Source: Chondrosia reniformis (Eukaryota > Porifera > Demospongiae > Chondrillida > Chondrillidae). Taken from it: 64,000 bases of DNA. The position numbers and the translations under genes are program-made. Below, piece by piece: positions 54,171 to 64,000 of this stretch. The stretch lies in contig OX359191.1 in assembly GCA_947172415.1 (NCBI GenBank), positions 2,852,001 to 2,916,000 on the forward strand, read 5' to 3'. The first letter of the stretch is position 1; each line of letters begins with the position of its first letter. The notes below the pieces were generated by a model. The model ran no database searches and had not been told where the DNA came from. It worked only from the letters and a program-made list of their open reading frames with translations.

Positions 54171-57100
54171 AATATAGTATGTACTAGTTGAAAACACTAG
54201 TTATAGTGTACTTGTTATATGTACTATTTTTATGTACTGGTTGTAAGTTCTAGATATATGTACTGGTTGGATGTACTAGTGTATGTACTAGTTATATGAA
54301 CTAGTCCTATGTACTAGTTTTATGTGCTAGTTATGTACTAGTAATATTTACTAGTCGTATGTACTGGATGATTGTACTGGTAGTGTGTATTGGGAATATG
54401 TAATAGTAGCATGAATAAGTGATATCTATTAGTTTTATATACTGGTTGTAATCACTAGTAATAGGTCCCAGTTTTATTTATTAGTTGTATATACTAGTTG
54501 TATGTACTAGTTGTATATACCAGCTGTATGTACTAGTTGTATGTACTAGTTGTATGTACTAGTGGTAATCACTAGTTATAGGTACTAGTTATATGTACTA
54601 GTAGTAGGTACAAGTTGTACCTACTAGTTGTATATTCTAGTTTTATGTACCAGTTGCATATACTAGTTATGTACTAGTGGTATGTACTACTTTTATGTAC
54701 TCGTTGTATGTGCTAGTTGTATGTATTGGTTGAATTAAATGTTTGTATGTACTAATTGTATGTACTAGTTTTGTATTAGTTGTATGTAGTATTTATATGT
54801 AGTATTTATATGTGTATGTTCTAGTTATCCTTACTAGTTCTATGTACAAGTTGTATGTACTAGTTGCATGTATTACTTCATACAACTAGTTGTAGGTACT
54901 AGTTGTATGAACTAGGTCTATTTAGGGTTGTATGTATTCGCTGCTAGTTGTATGTACTAGCTATTAGTATATATTAGTATTAGTTATATTTCCTAGTTTT
55001 AGTAACTACTTGTGTGTACTAGTTGTATGTACTAGTTGTATGTGCTAGTTGTATGTATTCGTTGAATTTATTGTTTGTATGTACTATTTGTATGGACTAG
55101 TTATATGTGTATGTTCTAGTTATATGTTCTACTTGTATGTACAAGTTGAATGTACTAGTTATGTATTAGTTGTATGAAATATTTATTGGTACTAATTATA
55201 TGTGAATGTTCTAGTTATCCTTACTAATTCAATATACAAGTTGTATGTACGCGTTGTATGTACGCGTTGTATGTACTACTTGTATAATTAGTTCTATCTA
55301 CTAGTTGTATGTACTAGTTGTAGGTACTAGTTGTAAATACCAGTTGTATATTCTAGTTGTATGTACTTCTAATATGTACTGGTTGTATGTACTGTTTGTA
55401 TGTACTAGTTGTATGTACTAGTTGTATGTACTAGTTGTATGTACTGGTTGTATGTACTATTTGTATGTACTGGTTGTATATACTTTTATATGCACTAGTT
55501 ATATGTGTATGCTCTAGGTATATGTACTACTTCTATGTAAAAGTTGTATGTAATAGTTGTATTTACTAGTTGTAAGTGCTAGTTTTATGTACTAGTTGCA
55601 TATCGTAGTTGTATGTACTAGTTGTTGGTGTTATTTATATGTACCAGTTATATGTGAATGTTCCAGTTATCTGTACTAGTTGAATGTACAAGTTGTATGT
55701 AATAGTTATATGTAGTAGTTGTATGTACTAGTTATATGTACTTAGTGTACGTACTAGTTGTATGTATTAGTTGTAAACACTAGCTATAGTGAACCAGTTA
55801 TATGTACTATTTGTTTGCACTTTTGTGTGGTTGTATGTTGTAGACATATGAACAGGTTCTATGGACTAGTGTGTGTACTAGTTATATGTACTAGTTGCAT
55901 ATACTAGCAGTAATCATTACTAATAGGTACTAGTGATATGTACTAGTTGTATGTACTACTTGTATGTATTAGTGGTAATCACTAGTTATAGGTACTAGTT
56001 AAATGCACAAGTTTTATGCACTAGTTGTATGTACTAGTTGTATATTCTAGTTTTATGTACTTGTTGCATATACTAGTTATGTACTAGTTGTAAGGTCTAG
56101 TTGTTGTACTGGTTGTATGTACTTGTTGTATGTAATAGTTGCATGTACTAGTTATATGTACTATTTATATGAACTAGCTATATGTATTATTAATATGACT
56201 AGTTATATGTTTATGTTCTAGTAATATGTACTAGTTGTATGTACTAGTTGTATGTACTAGTTTTATGTACTAGTTTTATGTACTAGTTGTATGTACTAGT
56301 TGTACGTATTGGTTGAATGTACTGTTAGTATGTACTAGTTGTATGAACTTGTTGTATGTGTATATTCTTGTTATATGTTCTACTTGTATGTACAAGTTGT
56401 AACTACTAGTTATGTATTCGTTGTATGTATTATCTATATGTTCTAGTTGTATGGACCAGTTGTCTGTACTAGTTGTATGTACCAGTTGCATGTACGAGTT
56501 GTATGTATTAGTTGTTTGTACTATTTGTATGTACAAGTTATATGTGTATGTTCTAGTTATCCTTACTAGTTTTATGTACAAGTTGTATGTACGACTTGTC
56601 TGTACTAGTTGTATGAACTAGTTATATGCAGCTGTTGTATGTACTAGTGGTGATCACAAGTTATAGGTACTAGTTATAGGTACTGGTTGTAGGTACTAGT
56701 TGTACATACTATTTGTATATTCTAGTTGTGTGTACCAGTAATATGTACTGGTTGTCGGTACTAGTTATAGGTACTAGTTGCAAATACTAGTTATGTACTA
56801 GTTATATGGACTAGTTGTATGTACTGTTTGTATGTACTGTTTGTATGTACTAGTCGTTTGCGCTAGTTGTAGCTTCTAGTGGTAATCACTAGTTATAGGT
56901 ACTAGTTATATGTACTATTTGTAGGTACTAGTTGTACATACTAGTTGTTTATTTTATTTGTATGTACTAGTAATATGTACTAGTGGTATGTACTAGTTGT
57001 AAATAATAGTAGAATGTACTGTTGGTATGTACTAGTTTTATGTACTAGTGGTAAACACTAGTCATAAGAACTAGTTATATGTTCTAGTTTTATGTACTAG

Positions 57101-57910
57101 TTGTTCGTACTATATAGTTATAAATTCTAGTTGTATGTACTAGTAATATGTACTAGTTGTATATCCTAGTTTTATGTACTAGGTGCATATACTAGTTATG
57201 TACTAGTTGTATGGACTAGTTGTATGTACTGGTTGCGTGTACTGGTTTAATGTACTAGTTGTATGTTCTGGTTAAATGTACTCTTTATATGTACTAGTTG
57301 TATGTACTAGTTGTATGTACTAGTTGTATATACTAGTTGTACGTAATAGTTGAATGTACTGTTTGTATGTACTAGTTTTATGTACTAGTGGAAATCAATA
57401 GTCATAAGAAATAGTTATATGTACTAGTAGTATCTACTATTTGTATGTACTATGTGTATGTACTATTTATAAGTACCAGTTATATGTAGTAGTTTATGAT
57501 TGTGAACTAGTTATATATACTAGTTGTATGCACTAGCAGTATGTTCTAGTTGTATGTATTATTTATAATTACAAGGTATATGTGTATTTACTAGTTATAT
57601 GTAGTTGGTGTATGTACTAGTTATACATCCTAGTTGTTTGTCATAGTTGGATGTACTAGTTGGATGTACTAGTTAAATGTACTAGTTACTAGTTGTATGA
57701 ACTAGTTGTAGACCTAATTGTAAATACTAGTTGTATGAACTAGTTGTGTGTATATACTATTTGTATGTACTAGTTGCCTGTACTAGTTTTATGTACTAGT
57801 TATAAGTACTATATTGATGCGCTATAAATATGTACTAGTTATATATTTTTGTACTAGTTATATGTAGTAGGTGTACTAGTTATAGGTCCTAGTTTTATGT
57901 ACCCGTTCTA
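54171..57910 (+). repeat. Satellite array, 13-bp unit (block 5)
   Basis: Same family and orientation; contains the same long-unit markers as blocks 2 and 4 (for example GTGATCAC and TATATAGTTATAAATTC blocks). No gene. Confidence 0.95.
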
Positions 57911-58129
57911 TGCACTGGTACCTTATGGCTATTCCTTAGGGATAGGCTGCCTTATAGCGATCAACATGTAACAAGCGCTAATTAATAAAGAATTTTCATT
58001 TTCAATCATTAAGAGTGAATGCTTTATTTAGTGTTATCGTTTACACACCGGAAGAAATCAAAAGCGTAATCCAGTGTTACTAGGTATTCAATCTCAAACA
58101 CGTGGTGTGTGACCAATCGAAGCCTCGCC
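57911..58129. other. Unique sequence before the assembly gap
   Basis: Non-satellite DNA leading into the gap, ending in one unit of the minisatellite (AAGCCTCGCC). No gene supported; open frames that cross the gap are artefacts of the N run. Confidence 0.5.
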
Positions 58130-58329
58130 NNNNNNNNNNNNNNNNNNNNNNNNNNNNNNNNNNNNNNNNNNNNNNNNNNNNNNNNNNNNNNNNNNNNNNN
58201 NNNNNNNNNNNNNNNNNNNNNNNNNNNNNNNNNNNNNNNNNNNNNNNNNNNNNNNNNNNNNNNNNNNNNNNNNNNNNNNNNNNNNNNNNNNNNNNNNNNN
58301 NNNNNNNNNNNNNNNNNNNNNNNNNNNNN
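58130..58329. other. Assembly gap, 200 N
   Basis: Exactly 200 N, a conventional placeholder length, placed inside a minisatellite. The true length is unknown. Confidence 0.95.
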
Positions 58330-58530
58330 AGTCAGTGAAGAAGCCTCGCCAGCTAGCAATGAAGAAACCTCGCCAGCCAGCCAAGAAGAAGTCTCGCCAG
58401 CCAGCAAAGAAGAAGCCTCGCCAGCGAAGAAGAAGCCCCGCCAGCAAAGAAGAAGAAGCCTCGCCAGCGAAGAAGAAGAAGCCTCGCCAGCGAAGAATAA
58501 GAAGCCTCGCCACCCAGTGAAGAATTTAGC
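58330..58530 (+). repeat. GC-richer minisatellite with core GCCTCGCCAGC
   Basis: About nine units of 18-24 bp made of a GCCTCGCCAGC core and a purine tail (GAAGAAGAA), also seen at the left edge of the gap. In plus sense it can be read as Lys/Arg/Pro/Ala-rich peptides in all frames, which reflects the repeat. I do not call a protein here. Confidence 0.8.
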
Positions 58531-59030
58531 CCTTCAATCGGTGAGTTCGCTCTTACTTTGACACGCTGTTGTTTTAAGGGCTTCATAGTTTTAGTTCACG
58601 CCGTTTTTTTATATTTCTTCTAGTAAATGCCTTTAGGAAATGTATATTCTGTTCCTTCATATTGTTTGTGTGTATTCTATTAAAGGTATTCTGGCCAATT
58701 TTTATATTGTTGTTTTAAAGTGCTTTCCGTGTCTTTGATAGCATGTGTTATTTGGATATCATCAAAAGGCTTTTTTGAAAGCCACTACCGAAAAAGGACT
58801 ACACTGATATTTTATCTGGTTTATTATACTTCTATACTTATACTTGGTATATATATGTTTTTTATATGATGCTTAGGGCCTTTATTTTTATTAAAAAGGC
58901 TTTTTTAAAGCCATTACATTCAAAAGATGGACTTGACTGGGACTTGATGTATAATAGAGGTTGTAATGTAAAATATATTATGTAATAGACATGCAAGTAT
59001 TAAGTTAGTAGTAGAGTTCCTTTTTGTTAT
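58531..59030. other. AT-rich region with one diverged direct repeat
   Basis: Two copies of AAAAAGGCTTTTTTNAAAGCC with similar flanks lie near 58767 and 58892, about 125 bp apart. No gene seen. Confidence 0.4.
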
Positions 59031-59687
59031 TTATTTCTCTGAGGACTTACTTATTAGTGTTTTCAATAGCTGAGCCTGATTATCCTGTTCTTCCTTTTCT
59101 TTTTGTTTTTTCTCCTTCTCTTCCTCCTCTATCTGCTCCATTCGTATCTTTTCTTCCTTTTCTTTTCGTGCTTCTTCCACTAGTCTCCTCTCCTCTGCCA
59201 TCTACAAGACTATTTATGGTAGTCTCTCTGTGTTCCGTGTTAGGTTTGCAACTATTGAACACAGGCTTAAGTGGGAAAACCTCTTGTACTGACAGGTATT
59301 CAATGCAACAAGCCTCACAGTAGCTCAGGGAATGTCTTATTTTGTTACATTCACTTAGAGCCTCCCATATCACTATGGGGAAAGTTTCTAGATAAGTCTC
59401 CCTAGCCTAAGATGATCTCCAGCCACTTTTTAAACCTTTTAGAATATTCTCAAGTAACTTGTCAAAAGGAGTGGACTTACGGGAGTAATAGTCTGTAAAC
59501 ATACAATCGTCTAGACCAAATTTGGGGTTCCTAAATAAATCTCTGAAACTTCGTATCTTTTGCTTGTAGGTAAGTTCTGTTTGAGTGTCTTCTATACTTG
59601 ATTTTGTGGTTTCCTGAGTTGGAGTGGCTTCATCATTTGTTGGAGAATTTGCTTTTTTATGTCTTTGTGAATGTGTCTATGATAATT
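59031..59687 (-). pseudogene. Broken gene with Lys/Glu-rich coiled-coil end, unrecognised
   Basis: In minus sense a frame opens after TATCATAG (a possible 3' splice site) near 59687. It reads THSQRHKKANSP, then YKQKIRSFRDLFRNPKFGLD and YYSRKSTPFDKLLENILKG, meets one in-frame TAG near 59409-59411, and stays open through IVIWEALSECNKIRHSL, CCIEYLSVQEVFPLKPVF and TTINSLV to about 59205. One base out of frame, and directly after a TAG, a 56-codon frame starts at ATG 59201: MAEERRLVEEARKEKEEK, continuing as a Lys/Glu coiled coil to TAA 59031-59033. The pieces join naturally as one protein of about 210 residues with a stop and a frameshift, or as exons. I do not recognise the family. A transposon-encoded protein is possible given the setting. 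Confidence 0.4.
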
Positions 59688-60059
59688 TCTATGAATATCA
59701 TTTGTTAAACTATCTGATCTATTCTGTAGGTTGTCAATATGCAAGACAAAGATTTTTTTAAATCTATTTTTGTATTATTTATTTGTTTATTAATTTATTT
59801 AAAATCGTCCATTGTTACATTGGTTATAGGATATAGACTTAAAACAGCAGGCATCCTTTGGCTTAATTGATTTACGTATTGTGTATAATCGTCTCGCTTC
59901 GTATCCTTGTCTTATAATCGTCTCACTTCGTATCTTAATAATGTTTTATTTAATCGTCTCACTTCGTACGTTTTGTATTATACAATTAATGTCTAATATA
60001 AGTGAAAACGGCTTTTCAGGGCTCTTTGCATAGTAGCTATAACACCTTATTTAACTTTT
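59688..60059. other. AT-rich region with a 32-bp tandem motif
   Basis: The block AATCGTCTC(A/G)CTTCGTA occurs three times (about 59886, 59917 and 59950), a period near 32 bp. Poly-T and TTATTTATTT tracts precede it. No gene. Confidence 0.5.
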
Positions 60060-60069
60060 GGCGCCAAAA

Positions 60070-60092
60070 TAGTGTATATAAGGCCCCTAGAT
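60070..60092 (+). promoter_or_regulatory. TATA-like promoter upstream of the hammerhead-like motif
   Basis: GTGTATATAAGGCCCCTAG contains a strong TATA box match (TATATAAG) about 80-90 bases before the ribozyme-like motif. A start near 60105 would put the motif in the 5' leader, as in LTR-like retrozymes. Position is the only evidence for use. Confidence 0.35.
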
Positions 60093-60150
60093 TTAGCATA
60101 GAGAGCCAAGGATTCACAGAAGATCAAGATAAAGAAAAAGACAAAGACTC

Positions 60151-60200
60151 CCAGGATCACTGATGAAGGGTGGAATTCCCAGAAACAGCTGTCTGACCCA
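60151..60200 (+). ncRNA. Hammerhead ribozyme-like motif (type I)
   Basis: Core CTGATGA at 60160-60166, GAAA at 60182-60185 and a GTC cleavage triplet at 60191-60193. Stem III is A-C/G-U with loop AGCT, the very short stem typical of Penelope-like and retrozyme hammerheads. Stem II has three G-C pairs (60168-60170 with 60178-60180) but an A-A mismatch next to the core where active ribozymes prefer G-C. Stem I pairs 60157-60159 with 60194-60196 and 60154-60155 with 60198-60199 around a mismatch. Architecture is complete; activity is uncertain because of the stem II mismatch. Confidence 0.5.
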
Positions 60201-61265
60201 GTGGAGAAGAAGATGAAAGAAGGGAAAAGAAGGAAGAAAAGACTCCTGTATCTTCATCTAAAGCTCTCTTTAGGTTTAGTTCCCCTAAAGGCTCTTTTTA
60301 CAGAATAGGCATATAGCATGTAGGAAAATGGTATCTTAGATTTTTCATGATTCACTACTGGACTACTTATTTTTTACTTACCTTTTGTTAACGAATAGTT
60401 CGTATGCAGCAAACTCTTGCAAAGCCGCAGTTGAACTTCAGAGCTATCTGATTATTGACTGATATCCCTCTTGGCTTTTTTTGGGGGGGCATAATCATCT
60501 CTCTTGTAGACGAAATTTCGAAATTTGGCGATACTTAGTGTGAATAACACCTTACGGCGATCCTCGATCACTTGTGTCAACGTTTAGTATACATGTATAT
60601 AATATCCTAGTTACACAACTTAGGATTTGCACAATATTAACATCTGGCTATAAAATTTCACCGTTTGTGTTTCAAATGTGTAAATCATCCCATGAATATA
60701 CTTATTTGCTAATGAATATGATTTAAATGTTGAGAAATGACATCTATTGCAGAAGTGAAGGAAAATTGCCTATGCGCTTAAGTTAGAAGATCCTCATAGT
60801 CATGTAGTCAGTTTCAATGGATTCAGTGAGTGTCATTTAGTAAAAATTAAGAAGTCCGTTGGCGTCTGAGCTTTATTTCCCAAGATATGACAGATTAAAT
60901 AGAATTTACTAATCAATTAAAAGTGTATTTTCACAGTTTTCTTCTCAATGGATGGGCGAATCGAAACGGACTTCTTAATTTTGTTAGCACACACTGTAAC
61001 CTTTTCAATGAAGTATAGAACGTAGTTCTAGCTTTTTCCTAGACTAGGCGAATAGTGTCTGAGAGTTTTAAAATCGGCCCTTTTCAACACGTTATATCTT
61101 CGACATTGGTTGTTCAATCTCGCTCAAATTTTAGATTTCGCTGATAGATAAATAAGCGCTTCGATGTATACCAGTTTAAGGTAGCTAATCGTTTCTGTTA
61201 GAACGAAACTTGCTCTTAAAAGTGTTTATAAAAAAACGTAAACACACGCAGATCAGTCATATGGC
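60201..61265. other. Unique AT-rich region, no gene seen
   Basis: Purine-rich tract at 60200-60240, then AT-rich DNA with only short frames. No RNA gene, transposon end or promoter that I can support. Confidence 0.4.
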
Positions 61266-64000
61266 GCCTGTGATGTACTAGTAGTTGTATGAACTACTTG
61301 TATGTACTATGTGAATGTACATTTATATGTACTAGTTATATTTTTATGTATTAGTTATATGTTGTAGATATGTGTACTAGTTATATGTGCTAGTGGCAGG
61401 TCCTAGTTATATCTAATAGTTGTATGGACTAGTACTAGCTATATTTACTAGTTGTAGGTACTAGTTGTATGTACTAGTTGCATGCATATACTAGTTGTAT
61501 GTACTAGCTATGTACTGGTTGTATGTTGTAGTTGTATCTACTAGTTGTATGTACTAGTGGTAGATTCTTGTACTAGTTATACTAGGTGCTAGGAAGGTAC
61601 TAGTTGTATGTACTAGTTGTATGTACTAGTTTAATGAACTAGTTGTATGTACTAGTTGTATATACTATTTATAATTACTAGGTATATGTGTATGTACTAG
61701 TTATATAAAGTAGGTGTATGTACTAGTTATATGTCCTAGTTGTTTTTCCTAGTTGTATGTAGTAGCTATGAACTAGTTGAATATACAAGTTGTACGTTCT
61801 AGTATTATGTACTCGTTCGGTTAGATATTTGTAAATACTAGTTTCTATATAGTTGTATGTACTAGTTGTATGCACTAGCTGAAGGTAGTAATTGTATGTA
61901 CTATTTATAAATACAAGGTATATGTGTATTTACTAGTTATATGTAGTAGGTGTATGTACTAGTTATATGTCCTAGTTGTTAGTCCTAGTTGTACGGACTA
62001 GTTGAATGTACTAGTTGTATGTACTAATTGTATGTACTAGTTGTGTGTACTCTTTGGAATGTACTAGTTGTATGTACTAGTTGTTTGTACTAGTTGTATG
62101 TACTATGTGTATGTACCAGTTGTTTATTCTTGTACTAGATAAACTAGGTACTAGGTAGGTTCTAGTTGTATGTACTAGATATTTTTTGCATGTACTAGTT
62201 GTATGAACCAGTTTTATGAACTAGTTGAATGTACTATTTATATGTACTAGTTTTATGTTCTGGTGATATGTACTAGTTATATTTACTAGTTGAATGTACT
62301 ATTTGTGTGTACCAGTTGTATGTACTAGTTGTGTGTACTCAATACTATTTGTATGTATTAGTCGAATGTAGTAGTTATATATACTAGTTGAATGTATTTG
62401 TAGTGTGTAATTGTTGTATGTACTAGTTATATGTACTAGTTGTATGTACTATTTGTATGTACTAGTTGTATGTACTAGTTGTATGTACTAATTGTATATA
62501 CTAGATGTAGGTTCTAGTCCTAGTTACAATAGGTACTAAGGAGGTACTAGTTTTAAGTACTAGACACTAGTTGTATGGAGTAGTTATATGTACTAGTTAT
62601 ATGTACTAGTTGTATGTACCAGTTGTGTGTAATTGTTGTATGTACTAGTTGTATGTACTACTTATATGTACTCGTTACATTTGTATGTACTTGGTGTTTG
62701 AACTAGTTATTTGTACTACTTATATATACTAGTTGTACGTACTATTTATATGTACTATTTATATGTGTATGTACTAGGTATATGTACTACTTGTATGTAC
62801 TAGCTGTATGTGCTGGTTGTATGTTCTAATTGTATGTACTAGTTGTATGTAGTACTTTTATATACTAGATATGATCCAGTTGTATGTTCAAGATGTATGC
62901 ACTAGTTCTTTTTACTATTTATATACTAGTTTTATGACCTAGTTGTATGTACTAGTTGAATGTACTAGTCACATGTACTAGTTATATATATGTACTAGTT
63001 ACTAGTTGTATGAACCAGTTGTATCTATTAATTTTAAGTACTAGTTGTATGTATATACCAGTTGTATGTATTAGTTAAATGTACTAATTTTATATATATA
63101 CTTGTTGTATGTACTAGTTTTATGTACTAATTGTATGTACCACGTGTATGTACTATTTATGTATACTAGTTATATTTTAATGTATTTGTTATATGTAGTA
63201 GGTGTGTGTACTAGTTATATGTACTAGTTGCAAGTCTAGTTGTATGTACTAGAACTAGCTATATTTACTGATTGTAGGGACCAGTTGTATGTAGTAACTG
63301 TATGTAGTAGTTGTATGTGCTAATTGTATGTACAAGTTCTCTGTACTAGTTGTATGTATATACTAGTTGTATGTTCTAGTTGTATGTACTAGATATTAGT
63401 TCTATGTGCTATTTTCATTTTCTAGGTATATGTGTATGTACTAGTTTTATGTACTAGGTGTATCTACTATTTTTATGTACTAGTTATTTTTGTATTTACT
63501 TGCTATATGTAGTAGTTCTGTGTACTAGTTATATGTACTAGTTGCAAGTACTAGTTGTATGTACTAGTTGTATGTACTAGAACTGGCTATATTTACTAGT
63601 TGTAGGGACTAGTTGTATGTAGTAGCTGTATGTAGTAGTTGTATGTGCTAATTGTTGTACAAGTTCTGTGTACTAGTTGTACGTATATACTCATTGTATG
63701 TACTAGCTATGTACTAGTTGTATGTTCTAGTTGTATGTACTAGATACTAGTTGTATGTACTAGTTGGATGTACTAGTTGTACGTACTGGTCGTATGTACC
63801 AGTTGTATTTACTATTTGTATGTAGTAGTTTTATGTGTGTGTACTAGTTATATGTACTAGGTGTATGTACTATTTTTATGTTCTAGTTATATGTGTATAT
63901 ACTTGTTATATGTAGTAGTTCTGTGTACTAGTTATATGTACTTGTTGTATGTACTAGTTGCATGTACTAGTTGCTTGTACTAGTTGTATGTGCTAGCTGT
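61266..64000 (+). repeat. Satellite array, 13-bp unit (block 6), runs off the window
   Basis: Same unit and orientation. A longer-unit duplication is visible: the stretch around 63235-63370 (GAACTAGCTATATTTACT, AGTAACTGTATGTAGTAG) recurs around 63571-63690 with few changes, a period near 336 bp. Confidence 0.95.

Noticed and set aside
58024..58561. Frames of 127-150 residues spanning the N run, and Lys/Arg-rich histone-tail-like peptides
   Set aside because: Most of each frame is undetermined sequence; the rest is minisatellite translation readable in several frames.
1..64000. tRNA, rRNA and small nuclear RNA genes
   Set aside because: I looked for cloverleaf-type arms and conserved rRNA blocks in the non-satellite stretches and saw none I could defend; a covariance search would settle it.

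Overview
The window is nuclear DNA from an animal, most likely a marine invertebrate of the sponge or cnidarian kind. The evidence is AT-rich sequence, half of it simple satellite; Helitron rolling-circle transposons carrying a 2A-like peptide and an OTU domain; a fragment of a LINE with a restriction-like endonuclease; GT-AG introns; and no operons or bacterial signals. I cannot name the species, and I see no complete single-copy host gene.

Layout. About 32 kb (1821-7460, 9774-22330, 22809-25141, 36734-42008, 54171-57910 and 61266-64000) is one satellite family with a 13-bp unit close to GTACTAGTTGTAT. It runs in the same orientation in all six blocks, so it looks like one array interrupted by later insertions. 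The interruptions are: a 1.66-kb element with long inverted termini (157-1820) holding a small nested element; the 3' part of a LINE with an intact 428-codon frame (8001-9287, minus strand) beside a near-perfect 99-bp-arm hairpin (9537-9773); a 478-bp inverted-repeat element (22331-22808); a Helitron 3'-end fragment followed by a 45-bp minisatellite (25146-26540); two nearly identical large Helitrons facing each other tail to tail (A, 27010-36733, plus strand; B, 42010-53612, minus strand); and a mixed region (57911-61265) with an assembly gap inside a minisatellite, a broken coiled-coil gene and a hammerhead-ribozyme-like motif.

Helitron logic. Both copies encode, in order: a Cys/Trp-rich repeat leader, a 2A-like peptide (DVELNPGP), a 23-residue charged repeat, a Cys-rich DUF6570-like region, the HUH Rep endonuclease, a PIF1-family helicase and an OTU cysteine-protease domain. 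Copy A has the 5' terminus TCTCTACTA but has lost the 3' hairpin; copy B keeps the 3' hairpin. The copies share six frame breaks and one in-frame stop, and each also has private lesions. Copy A has lost the first HUH histidine (His to Gln), a zinc-binding Cys, and reading frames to stop codons. Copy B has two private stops and a 1.78-kb extra segment with a WD40-like exon. Neither copy is intact as assembled.

Most notable: the 2A-like peptide inside a Helitron polyprotein, a piece of the surrounding satellite carried inside the Helitron 3' region, the WD40-like exon apparently captured by copy B, and hammerhead-like motifs in three different repeats.
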